This document shows positions 1 to 7,847 of a stretch of 10,506 nucleotides of DNA, piece by piece (the stretch's first letter is position 1; every line of letters starts with the position of its first letter). A program made the position numbers and the translations under genes. This DNA comes from an uncultured Bacteroidales bacterium (GTDB taxonomy: Bacteria; Bacteroidota; Bacteroidia; Bacteroidales; UBA932). The notes below the pieces were generated by a model. The model did no database searches. It worked only from the letters and a program-made list of their open reading frames with translations, and was not told the DNA's origin. The DNA lies in assembly GCA_946405645.1 (NCBI GenBank), contig CAMJHW010000045.1, forward strand, positions 1-10,506. The letters are read 5' to 3'.

Positions 1-318
1 GACACCTGCAGGGATGGAGACTTCCTCGCCGTTGGAGAATACCGTCACCATACGGGTGAGGTCCTCGGAACTTCCAGTATTGGAAGCCCATACCTTGAGG
101 GTTCCCTGCTCGGGAGCGGTGAACTTCATGTAGCGGTCGGAAGAGGAGCCCTTGCCTCCCCACTGGAAGAACGTGGTGTTGTACTTGGACTTCGCAGAGG
201 AGAAGATGGTGAGGTTGTCGTATGTGAGATCCCAGTTGGTAATGTCGGAATTGGCTGCACCGTACTTGGCGAATTCAGCCTGCCAGTCGGCCTGGCTGAA
301 GTCCCATGTCCAGGTAAC
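1..318 (-). repeat. Beta-sandwich-like module, copy 2 (residues 804-909, cut by window edge)
   Basis: This copy follows the third Fn3-like domain. It aligns with copy 1: TWTWDFSQADW (from residue 805) against TWNLQDATL, DNLTIFSS (837-844) against DNLLLVAS, and MKFTAPEQGTLKVWAS (from 867) against FKIDAPGSVDILVS. It has about 12 extra residues between the first two motifs. Its C-terminal part lies outside the window, so its end cannot be placed. Confidence 0.55.
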
Positions 319-2727
319 CTCGACCTGTTCGTCGCCGCCTGCGGGCTGGATGGCTATCGCTGCGGTTCCGGGCTCGGACTGCTTGTAATAGATGTCGCCT
401 TCGGCGGGATAAGCCGTCACGGTGAAGTTGTACAGGCCGGCCTTGAGCTCAGCGACGGTCTCGGCATCGACGGTGAAACTGGTTTCGGTCTGAGGTTCGG
501 AAGCCCTCTTGTTGAACACCACGACATAGTTGGCGGCGTTGAGGACGGGATCCCAGGAGACCGTGACGGACTTGGCCTCTCCTTCCTTGAGGGTGACCGG
601 CTCTACGACCGGTTTCGGAGCGGCAAGCACCGGGCTGGTGCCGGTCACATCCTTGGACCACGCGAGTTTGGTGATCGACACGGGACCGGTAGGGTAGAGG
701 TAGATGGTTCCTTCACCGGCAACGGACTTGACGATGATCTTCTGCACGCCACCATTGGTGGCTGCGGCCACGGTGCCTCCCTGGATGGCGAAGCCATTGT
801 CGTCGGCGAGCGCCACCACGACGCTGCTGCCGGTCTTGTCAGGATCGCTTACGAGGATGTCCACTGAACCGGGTGCGTCGATCTTGAAAGCGGCGTATCC
901 GTCGGTAGGGATGCCCTTCCTGGTCAACTCAGCGGCCGACAGGAAGTTGATGCCTCCGTCGGCATTGATCGGCTTAGCCTCGCTGGCGACCAGGAGGAGA
1001 TTGTCGCGTACGCGGGAGTTCTTGACATCGCCCGCGAAGAGGGTGGCATCCTGGAGGTTCCAGGTATGTGCCTTGCCGATAACTCCCTGCGTGAGGTCTT
1101 CTTCCTTCTCGACATAGGAGATCCACCATTTGGAAGCTCCAACCTTGGCCTTGATAAGGTCCTGGTTCTCAAGCTGGAAGAAGTTGCCCTTCGAGTTGTA
1201 GCACGGGTCTGCGGAAAGCTCGCTGAAACCGGCCGCTGCAGCGGAGACCTTTGTGAAGAAGTCCTTGCCGTGGGCATAGCTGTAGTTGTCAGACGCATTC
1301 ATTGTCGGGACAACCGTGTTGGCATTGTCCTGGAAAAGCTGGGCCTTGTCGGTGGCGTCGGTCTTGCCGCCGTCTTCCCAAAGGAAGAGGTTGCGCTTGA
1401 GAGACATCTCGGTTCCGACGCGGATGGCGAAGAATCCGCGGTTGTTGCCGTCATCCATCGTGGCGATGTTCTTGACGGTATTGCCCTCGAAGTTGAGCTT
1501 GCCGATCTTGATGGCGTCACTGGCATCGATACGGAACATCGTACGGATACCGTTCCAGATGGTATTGTTCACGAAAGCGAGGGTACCGATCTCGGTGGTC
1601 TTGCGGATATCCACCGCGTCGCCGCCGCTGCCTAGGATGTCATAGATGTCGCAGGAGTCGAAGGTGAATTCGCCTATCTTGACGACATTGTCGTTATTGC
1701 CGTAGAAGAGGCCGGCGAGGTAATTGGTGATCTCGCACCCGACAACCTTGATGGAACCGATCTCAGGAGAACCGCCGGTGTGCTCGATGATGCGGGAATT
1801 GGCCGCGCCGCCGTCGAACTTGACACCTTCAAGATAGATGTCGCTGCCTGCGGCGAGGTCGCCGGTCAGCTCGATCTTGCCGATGACCACGGGCTTGGTG
1901 CCGTCGGCACCGATCTCTCCGTAGAGCCTGATGGTGCCCTTGGGCTTGACGTTACTGATCTCGTAGGGAGATCCGGCGAGGGTCAGATAGATGTCATTGC
2001 CTTCGGTCATCAGGCTCACAAGGTCGGCGGAGTTGGACACTGCGATGGACGAGCCCTGCTCGGCCCTGGTCCAAGTGTCCACGCTGCCTCGCGAAGCGCT
2101 AAGGTAGTAGAGGGTCAGCTGGTACTCGGTGGAAGGCTCGAGTCCCTCGAGCACCGCCGCCGCTGCCTGCGCATCTGCGGCAGAGAGGGAGAACTCCTTC
2201 TCCTCGCCGCCCTTGACCGGCACTGCGGTGATATGGGTCACTTCCAGGTAGTCGGAGACATCGGACGACCAGCTCAGGGAGATGGACGTGGCGGAACGGT
2301 CCGTCACTTCAAGGAACAAATTGTCCTTGACGGCCCTTGTGGAGGCGCTGCCGTCGAACACCGCCCATACTGAGGACGAGCGCTTCTCGGACAAAGCCTG
2401 GACCTTGAAATAATACTTCTTGTCGGCAGTGAGCCTGACTGTATAAGGGACCTCGGTGGAAGGGATCGTGACATTGAGCTCTTCCTTGGTCATCGCTTCG
2501 TCGGAATAGACGACGAGATTATAGGAGTCGGCGTCCTTGTTGACGTCCCAGCTGAAGGTGACGACGTCACCGGTGGCGGGATCCACCTTGGCGGAAAGGT
2601 TCTGCGGTTCGAGACAGCGGGAGAGGTTGATGTCGGTGATCTCCTCGAACTCGTTCTCGGCGCAGGCTGCCAGCGCAAGGGATGCGATGACGAGGACGGC
2701 TGATTTGAGTATATTCTTGTATTTCAT
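1..2727 (-). CDS. Multi-domain surface lipoprotein with Fn3 and DUF4957/DUF5123-like beta-helix domains, SusE/F position (3' end cut)
   Basis: The frame is open from the ATG at 2727-2725 to the left edge: 909 residues with no stop seen. A type II signal peptide ends in lipobox LAAC with Cys22, followed by acidic residues (AENEFEE), consistent with export to the cell surface. Domains in order: Fn3-like about 39-132; Fn3-like about 133-222; beta-helix-like region about 226-537 with regular rungs and a closing KWW at 533-535, resembling DUF4957/DUF5123 proteins; beta-sandwich-like module about 553-691 starting with TWNL; third Fn3-like domain about 698-795; second copy of the sandwich module from about 804 (TWDF at 807-809), cut by the edge. 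If the second copy matches the first, the protein would be about 945 residues. It starts 12 nt after the SusD stop, where PULs encode surface glycan-binding proteins (SGBP, SusE/F). Its role is therefore inferred to be binding pectic glycan outside the cell. A lyase function is not excluded because beta-helices are common in pectinases, but I see no PL1-type SRNPR motif. The reading frame is secure; the function is not. Confidence 0.85.
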   Translation of the reverse strand, partial: MKYKNILKSAVLVIASLALAACAENEFEEITDINLSRCLEPQNLSAKVDPATGDVVTFSWDVNKDADSYNLVVYSDEAMTKEELNVTIPSTEVPYTVRLTADKKYYFKVQALSEKRSSSVWAVFDGSASTRAVKDNLFLEVTDRSATSISLSWSSDVSDYLEVTHITAVPVKGGEEKEFSLSAADAQAAAAVLEGLEPSTEYQLTLYYLSASRGSVDTWTRAEQGSSIAVSNSADLVSLMTEGNDIYLTLAGSPYEISNVKPKGTIRLYGEIGADGTKPVVIGKIELTGDLAAGSDIYLEGVKFDGGAANSRIIEHTGGSPEIGSIKVVGCEITNYLAGLFYGNNDNVVKIGEFTFDSCDIYDILGSGGDAVDIRKTTEIGTLAFVNNTIWNGIRTMFRIDASDAIKIGKLNFEGNTVKNIATMDDGNNRGFFAIRVGTEMSLKRNLFLWEDGGKTDATDKAQLFQDNANTVVPTMNASDNYSYAHGKDFFTKVSAAAAGFSELSADPCYNSKGNFFQLENQDLIKAKVGASKWWISYVEKEEDLTQGVIGKAHTWNLQDATLFAGDVKNSRVRDNLLLVASEAKPINADGGINFLSAAELTRKGIPTDGYAAFKIDAPGSVDILVSDPDKTGSSVVVALADDNGFAIQGGTVAAATNGGVQKIIVKSVAGEGTIYLYPTGPVSITKLAWSKDVTGTSPVLAAPKPVVEPVTLKEGEAKSVTVSWDPVLNAANYVVVFNKRASEPQTETSFTVDAETVAELKAGLYNFTVTAYPAEGDIYYKQSEPGTAAIAIQPAGGDEQVEVTWTWDFSQADWQAEFAKYGAANSDITNWDLTYDNLTIFSSAKSKYNTTFFQWGGKGSSSDRYMKFTAPEQGTLKVWASNTGSSEDLTRMVTVFSNGEEVSIPAGV
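655..1071 (-). repeat. Beta-sandwich-like module, copy 1 (residues 553-691)
   Basis: This is the first of two related modules in the lipoprotein. It begins TWNLQDATL (from residue 555), has DNLLLVAS at 575-582, then a glycine/charged stretch, AFKIDAPGSVDILV near 613-626, and ends ITKLAW at 685-690. The order of motifs matches the module at the left edge of the window. Short hydrophobic strands separated by turns suggest an all-beta, carbohydrate-binding-module-like fold. I cannot assign it to a named CBM family. Confidence 0.55.
1465..1848 (-). repeat. Protein-level beta-helix rungs, 28-29-residue period, in the SusE/F-position lipoprotein
   Basis: Residues 294-421 of the lipoprotein show a repeated rung with approximate pattern [E/K]-I-G-x-hydrophobic-x-[F/V]-x-x-[C/N]-x-[I/V]. 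The Ile-Gly pair falls at 323, 351, 380 and 408, a spacing of 28, 29 and 28. Examples are EIGSIKVVGCEI, KIGEFTFDSCDI, EIGTLAFVNNTI and KIGKLNFEGNTV. A more diverged rung without the Ile-Gly pair precedes them (IYLEGVKFDGG, 297-307), and another may follow near 437. This spacing fits the coil length of a right-handed parallel beta-helix. The repeat is at the amino-acid level only; the DNA is not a simple direct repeat. Confidence 0.7.
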
Positions 2728-2739
2728 AATGCTTCCGTA

Positions 2740-4599
2740 TTAGTTGATGCTCTCGTAACCGTAGTCGTTCTTGATGTAGCCCTGACTGTTGGTCATAGTA
2801 TCGTTGAAGATCGGCCAGAACATATGCTGCTCGGGATTGTTGGGAGTCTCCATGTCATACAGACCGTTGATCAAGGCATCGTAGAGGCCGGTGTCGGCGC
2901 CCTTGCTGTCCTCGGTCTTGGTGAAGTAGCCGGCTTTCTTCTCCCAGGCTCCGGCAGGAACTTCGGTCTCGCCGTTGAATCCGTACACTACGAGTTCGCT
3001 GCCGTTGAGCTGGTAATAGACGTCTCCGTCCAGTCCGTTGACACCGGCGAAGCGTCCCTCAAGATTGCGGAGCTGGAGCATTTCGGCCTTGGCCTGGTCC
3101 ATCTTGGTCTTCAGGAGGTTCCAGCGGATGAGGTCGAACTTGCGGGTCATCTCGCCGCAGAACTCGAAGGCGCGCTCATCGACGATGGCGTCGAACATCG
3201 CTTCCTTCGAACCGATGGCGGCAACATACTCCTCGGCTTTCTCCTCATGTCCCTTGAAGGCGCGCTCGCGGACCTGCTGCAGGTAGCCCTTGGCTTCCTG
3301 GAGCTGTCCCATCTCGTTGGCCATCTCGGCAGCCATCAGAAGGATGTCGGCATAGCGCAGCACCACGGGCTTGACACCGTCGTCGTTTCCGCCGCCGTAA
3401 GGGTTGGAAGTCATCCAGTCGAAACGATATTTTCCGAAATACCAGCGCTGGATGCCGACGAGTTCCTGCTCGTCGTTGGAGTTCCATTTCCAGTTCACGC
3501 AGGTGATGTCGCGGCGGACGTCGTCGGCATCGTACTTGAACCACATCGTAGGCACAGGACCGGCGTCACCGCCACGGGTGACTGTGGCGCCGCCGCCATA
3601 GCGGGAACCTTCAGTGCGGACTGCGAAAGTGTAGTTCCAGCGGCCGCGGCCGTTGGAGAACGGGATGACGAACAAGGTTTCATGGCCCTGGCCGGCAACG
3701 AGGTTGGAGAGATTGCTCTGGTTCTTCCAGAGAGTCTCGAAGTCTTCGAGCGATGCGGTGCCGGAGTTGATGGCATCGCGCAGGTAGCCGAGAGCCTTGG
3801 GATAAAGGACGCTCTTCTGGAGCTCGGGATCGCTGGAGAGGCGGACGGTGCCGAGGTCTCCGGTGCCCACCATTCCGTCATCCGGACGGAGTGAGTAGCC
3901 GGAAGCCATGAGGGCGATGCGGGCATAAAGACCTGCAGCGAACATCTTGTTGACCCTGTCGGTGCGCGAGGTCGCAGCCGTCTTGCCGGGGTAAGGGAGG
4001 TAGCCGATGGCTTCCTCGAGGTCGGCCAGGAGCTGCTTGAAGATCTCGTCGCGGCTGGCCTTGGCCACGTAGATGCTCTCGCTGGTGACGGAGGAGAAAC
4101 GTGCGGGAACGTCGCCCCAGGCTCTTACGAGGTCATAATAGATCAACGCACGCAGGGTGAGGGCTTCTCCGAGAAGGTAGGCCATGTCGGCCTTGTTCTC
4201 GGTGTCGCCGAACTCGCGCAGGCCCTCTATGCAGAGGTTGGCGCGCTCGACGCCTTCATACATCTTGGCGAAGGGGCCGTTGTTGAGGTTGAGCTGGCCG
4301 TTGTTGGGACGGATGGCGTAACCGGCGATCTGGTATTTCTCGTCGCTGGTCTTGAAAGTGTTGTACCACTCGATGTCGCTGTTCAGACCGATCCAGCTGA
4401 GGTAGCGTCCGCGGTAGGAGTTGGTCTCGCCGAAGGACTGGCTGATGGAGAAGATGGTGCTCTCCGTCAGGTCGTAGCTGGAATAGACGGTGGAAGCGTC
4501 GAAGGTCGAAGGGGACTCCGAGTCGAGGAAGCTTTCGCAGGAAGAAGCGGCGAATGCAAGGGCCGCTATCGCAAGGGTATAAGTCAATATCTTTTTCAT
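2740..4599 (-). CDS. SusD-like (RagB/SusD family) glycan-binding outer-membrane lipoprotein
   Basis: This 619-residue protein is the lipoprotein partner of the SusC transporter. SusD-like proteins cap the extracellular side of the SusC barrel and capture glycan for import. The signal peptide ends AASSC, putting the lipidated Cys at 21, followed by ESFLDSES, a typical mature SusD start. The N-terminal part (about 22-220) is the TPR-like SusD scaffold, and helix VNKMFAAGLYARIALMAS (216-233) is typical. Family landmarks in the C-terminal half are LRYADILLMAAE (from 414) and DERAFEFCGEMTRKFDLIRW (474-493). Near the C-terminus MFWPI and the closing GYIKNDYGY echo the usual prolines and asparagines of the family end. 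At 619 residues it is on the long side for the family. It starts 13 nt after the SusC stop, so the two are surely co-transcribed. Pectic substrate is inferred from neighbours, since SusD sequence alone does not reveal specificity. Confidence 0.96.
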   Translation of the reverse strand: MKKILTYTLAIAALAFAASSCESFLDSESPSTFDASTVYSSYDLTESTIFSISQSFGETNSYRGRYLSWIGLNSDIEWYNTFKTSDEKYQIAGYAIRPNNGQLNLNNGPFAKMYEGVERANLCIEGLREFGDTENKADMAYLLGEALTLRALIYYDLVRAWGDVPARFSSVTSESIYVAKASRDEIFKQLLADLEEAIGYLPYPGKTAATSRTDRVNKMFAAGLYARIALMASGYSLRPDDGMVGTGDLGTVRLSSDPELQKSVLYPKALGYLRDAINSGTASLEDFETLWKNQSNLSNLVAGQGHETLFVIPFSNGRGRWNYTFAVRTEGSRYGGGATVTRGGDAGPVPTMWFKYDADDVRRDITCVNWKWNSNDEQELVGIQRWYFGKYRFDWMTSNPYGGGNDDGVKPVVLRYADILLMAAEMANEMGQLQEAKGYLQQVRERAFKGHEEKAEEYVAAIGSKEAMFDAIVDERAFEFCGEMTRKFDLIRWNLLKTKMDQAKAEMLQLRNLEGRFAGVNGLDGDVYYQLNGSELVVYGFNGETEVPAGAWEKKAGYFTKTEDSKGADTGLYDALINGLYDMETPNNPEQHMFWPIFNDTMTNSQGYIKNDYGYESIN

Positions 4600-4612
4600 A
4601 CTCGCTGTCGGA

Positions 4613-7600
4613 TTAGAAGGTCAGGTTGATACCGGCTACGAAACCGATGCTCTTCGGATATGCGGAGTAGTCGACTCCCGGCGTGAGCGGAGTGCTGCGG
4701 CGGGTATCCACCTCAGGGTCATAGCCCGAATATTTGGTCAGGCAGAAGAGGTTGGTGCCGGTAGCATAGACACGCAGCTTGCGTACGTGGAACTTGCCGG
4801 TCAGTGTCTCCGGCAGGGTGTAACCGAGGGTTACGCTCTGCAGGCGGAGGAACGAAGCGTCTTCGACGGCCCAGTCCGAGAAAACGGCGCTGCCGACTGC
4901 GGGGGACCACATGGTCCTGCCGGTGTTCATCGAACGGAGCTGGTCAAGGTCGTTTACAAGCTCGCCGGTGGTCCAGTCGATGTTGGTCCAGCGCTTGTCG
5001 ACATCCATCATGTTGAGGAGGTTGCGGTTGTAGTATTTCCTCGAGGAGGTGAACTCGACCTTGTTGGCGTTGTAAACCTCGTTGCCGATCATATAGGTGA
5101 AGTTGGCGCTGAAATCGACTCCCTTGAGGTAGGCGCTCAGCGAGAAACCTCCGGTGAAGTCCGGAGCGGCGTTGCCGATGACCTCGCGGTCGGCGACGGT
5201 GACCTTTCCGTCACCGTTCAGGTCCTTGAGCTTGATGGCGCCGGGACGCATGTAGGCGGAACCGATGACGCTGGAGTTGTCGGCGACACCTTCCCTGAGG
5301 ATCCACTTGCCGTTGGAGTATCCGGTGAAGTCGTCCGCGGTGTAGAAGCCGTCATTGCGGTATCCGTACATGTTGCCGAGAGGCTGGCCGACCTGGACGA
5401 TATAGTCGTCGCCGATCTCGGTCGATGCCCAGTAGGACTGGGCGGTGATGGACTCGAGACCGCCGAGGTCGGTGACCCTGTTGATGTTGTAGGCGATGTT
5501 GCCGTTGAAGTTGAGGGAGAAGTCCTTGGTGGTGACGAGCGGAGCATTGACGGAGAGTTCGATACCCCTGTTGCGGGTCGAACCTACGTTCTGGTACTGG
5601 CTGTCATATCCGGATCCGGGGATCGGGAAATTGATGAGCAGGTCCTTGGTGTCGTTCTGGTACACCTCGACGCTTCCGGACAGGCGGCTCTGGAAGAAGC
5701 TGAAGTCAAGTCCGATATTGTGCGTGTAGGTGGTTTCCCAGGTCAGGTCGGGATTGTTCATCACCTTTCCGGCGGTGAAGATGTTGTTCGCCATTGAGAG
5801 CCAGGAAGAGGTGGAAGACGAGTAGGTCTTCATCAGCTGTCCCGAGGGGATGTTGTTGTTACCGGCAGTACCGAAGCTGTAGCGGAGCTTGAGCTGGTCG
5901 ATCCAGTTGGAGGATTCCATCCACGGCTCGTTGGAGATGGTCCATGACACGGCGGCCGACGGGAAAAGGCCCCAGCGGTTGCCGCGGGCGAACTTGGACG
6001 AACCGTCGGCGCGGAGGGTGGCTCCGACCGAGTACTTGCGTTTGTAGTCGTAGTTGGCGCGACCGAAGAACGAGAGAAGCTTGTCGTCCGGGCTGTAGTA
6101 GTTGTTCACGGAAGACGGGGTACCCGAAGCCATGAAATTCCAAGCCATCTCAGAGTCGTAGAACACCGGGAAACCGTCCACCATCGAAGTGAGGGTGTTG
6201 CTCTTGGTGATGGTCATTTCCTCACCGAGGAGCACGGTCAGCGAATGGTCGGCCGAGAGGAGGTTGCGGAAATCGTAGTTCAGGGTGTTGGTGTTGCGGT
6301 AGCGCGTCCTGAAAGTCTCGGTGTGCTGGTTGGACGGAGTGTTCTTCACGGTGGAGTTGTTGGCGACATAGTAGGTCGTCAGGCCGTAGAAGCGGTCGTC
6401 GCTCTGCCTGTAGTCCTCGAGACCGCCTTCGATCTTGAGCTGGAGACCGTCGATGATGGTCCAGTTGAATGCGGCGTTGGCGTTCCAGGTGGTGCGGATG
6501 CGCTTGGAGTCATTGTCCCATACTGATTTGAGCGGCGGGGCGTTGTCGCCATAGTCCTGCTCCTCGTCCGCTCCCTGGATGGAAGTGGTGACCGGGATGG
6601 GGGCATAGGAGACTGCATGCTTGAGACGGCCGTTTCCGGAGGTGGTACCGGTGTCATTGATGCCGTTTGCGCCGGAGCCGCGTACATTGATGCGCGAGTA
6701 GCGGATGTTGGCGTCGATGGAGGTGTTGGGCGAAGTCTTGAAGTTGCCCTTGAAGTTGAGGTTGTCGCGGTAGTAGTCAGACCCTACCATGATGGCCTTG
6801 TCACCGGTATGGGCGTAGCCGACGGTCCAGTTGTAGTTGTCGCCGCTGCCGGACACGGAGAAGTCGGTGGAGGAAGTCTGCCCGGTCTTGCCGAACACTG
6901 CGTTGACCCAGTCGTTTCCGGCCAGGCCGGAATAGAGCTCGAGGTCGTTGAACGATCCGAAGTAAGGGATGTAGTTGTTGCTGAGGTTGTCGCGGATGGA
7001 GGCGAGCTCGTACTGGAACTTTACGAAATTGTAAGGGTCCATGGCCACGATGGCTTCCTTGTTGGCCATCCTCTTGAGACCGTAGTAGCTGTTGAACTTG
7101 ACGGATACCTTCTGGCCCTTGTCGGCGCTCTTGGTGGTCACGATGACGACGCCGTTGGCGCCTCGGCTACCGTAGATGGCCGTGGAGAATGCATCCTTGA
7201 GGACGTCGATGGACTGGATCTCCGATGAGGAAATGTCGTTGATGGACTCCACGGGGAAGCCGTCGACGATGTAGAGAGGAGAGTTGTCCTGGGTGATGGA
7301 GCCGCCGCCGCGGACACGGATCTTGATGTCCGCGTCGGGGTCGCCTTCGGTGGTGGTCACGGACACGCCGGCCATCTTGCCCGAGAGGGCCTGGCTGACG
7401 GTGGTGACGGGCTGTTCGGCGATCTTGTCGCTGTTGACCGATGACACCGAACCCAGGAGGTCACGGCGCTTGACGGCCTGATAACCTACGACGACCACTT
7501 CGTCGAGGAACGTGGAGTCCTCTTTGAGGACGGCGTCGATCTGCGTGCGTCCGTCAATGGCGACGGTCAGGTCCGCAAGACCGATAAACGAGAAAACAAG

Positions 7601-7813
7601 ATTCTTTGCGTCAGCCGGTACGGTGATGGAGTAATCTCCGTCGAGTCCGGTCACCACTCCGATGGTGGTGCCTTCGACGAATACTCCCGCACCCATCAGC
7701 GGTTCCCCGCTCTCGTCCGTCACGACGCCCTTGATGGTCGTCTGGGCGGACAGGGACAGGGCGGCTGCCAGGCCGATGATCGCAAGAAGGAGTTTCTTTG
7801 CTGATTGTTTCAT
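4613..7813 (-). CDS. SusC-like (RagA/SusC family) TonB-dependent outer-membrane transporter
   Basis: This outer-membrane barrel imports oligosaccharides bound by SusD, using energy passed on by TonB-ExbBD. I take the ATG at 7813, giving 1066 residues, because it begins a proper signal peptide (MKQSAKKLLL, cleavage near Ala23-Gln24). An in-frame ATG at 7876 would add 21 residues without signal character and overlap the lyase gene. Domains: carboxypeptidase-regulatory-like domain about 25-98 (IKGVVTDESGEPLMGAGV); TonB-box region DEVVVVGY at 104-111; plug about 112-230 with LSGKMAGV, IRVRGGG, PLYIVDGFPV and YGSRGANGVVIVTTK (214-228); then the beta-barrel to the C-terminal GINLTF, whose terminal Phe suits insertion by the BAM machinery. 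A calcium-loop-like DLNGDGKVTVAD at 864-875 is common in SusC proteins. Length is normal and I see no frameshift. Imported glycan is inferred to be a pectic oligosaccharide. Confidence 0.97.
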   Translation of the reverse strand: MKQSAKKLLLAIIGLAAALSLSAQTTIKGVVTDESGEPLMGAGVFVEGTTIGVVTGLDGDYSITVPADAKNLVFSFIGLADLTVAIDGRTQIDAVLKEDSTFLDEVVVVGYQAVKRRDLLGSVSSVNSDKIAEQPVTTVSQALSGKMAGVSVTTTEGDPDADIKIRVRGGGSITQDNSPLYIVDGFPVESINDISSSEIQSIDVLKDAFSTAIYGSRGANGVVIVTTKSADKGQKVSVKFNSYYGLKRMANKEAIVAMDPYNFVKFQYELASIRDNLSNNYIPYFGSFNDLELYSGLAGNDWVNAVFGKTGQTSSTDFSVSGSGDNYNWTVGYAHTGDKAIMVGSDYYRDNLNFKGNFKTSPNTSIDANIRYSRINVRGSGANGINDTGTTSGNGRLKHAVSYAPIPVTTSIQGADEEQDYGDNAPPLKSVWDNDSKRIRTTWNANAAFNWTIIDGLQLKIEGGLEDYRQSDDRFYGLTTYYVANNSTVKNTPSNQHTETFRTRYRNTNTLNYDFRNLLSADHSLTVLLGEEMTITKSNTLTSMVDGFPVFYDSEMAWNFMASGTPSSVNNYYSPDDKLLSFFGRANYDYKRKYSVGATLRADGSSKFARGNRWGLFPSAAVSWTISNEPWMESSNWIDQLKLRYSFGTAGNNNIPSGQLMKTYSSSTSSWLSMANNIFTAGKVMNNPDLTWETTYTHNIGLDFSFFQSRLSGSVEVYQNDTKDLLINFPIPGSGYDSQYQNVGSTRNRGIELSVNAPLVTTKDFSLNFNGNIAYNINRVTDLGGLESITAQSYWASTEIGDDYIVQVGQPLGNMYGYRNDGFYTADDFTGYSNGKWILREGVADNSSVIGSAYMRPGAIKLKDLNGDGKVTVADREVIGNAAPDFTGGFSLSAYLKGVDFSANFTYMIGNEVYNANKVEFTSSRKYYNRNLLNMMDVDKRWTNIDWTTGELVNDLDQLRSMNTGRTMWSPAVGSAVFSDWAVEDASFLRLQSVTLGYTLPETLTGKFHVRKLRVYATGTNLFCLTKYSGYDPEVDTRRSTPLTPGVDYSAYPKSIGFVAGINLTF

Positions 7814-7847
7814 ACAGAGTTGATTGGTTGATAGTTTATATTGATAA
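7814..7847 (-). other. AT-rich 34-nt leader between the lyase gene and the susC-like gene
   Basis: This is the widest gap between genes in the window and is strikingly AT-rich beside GC-rich coding DNA. That is typical of translation starts in Bacteroidota, which rely on weak structure rather than Shine-Dalgarno pairing. I searched it and the adjacent lyase end for the Bacteroidota -7 element TAnnTTTG and found none, and saw no terminator hairpin. It is best read as a ribosome-entry leader inside an operon; a secondary promoter cannot be excluded. Confidence 0.5.

Noticed and set aside
2824..3894. 356-residue open frame on the plus strand
   Set aside because: It lies wholly antisense to the SusD-like gene, has low-complexity Val/Gly/Leu/Glu composition, and arises because GC-rich codons leave few stops on the opposite strand.
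5190..5224. Dockerin-like calcium loop DLNGDGKVTVAD in the SusC-like protein
   Set aside because: It is a common extracellular-loop motif of SusC-family barrels and there is no second repeat, so it is not evidence of a dockerin or cellulosome link.
4787..5797. 336-residue open frame on the plus strand
   Set aside because: It is antisense to the SusC-like barrel and has repetitive Val/Gly/Asp composition with no recognizable domain; it is a codon-bias shadow.
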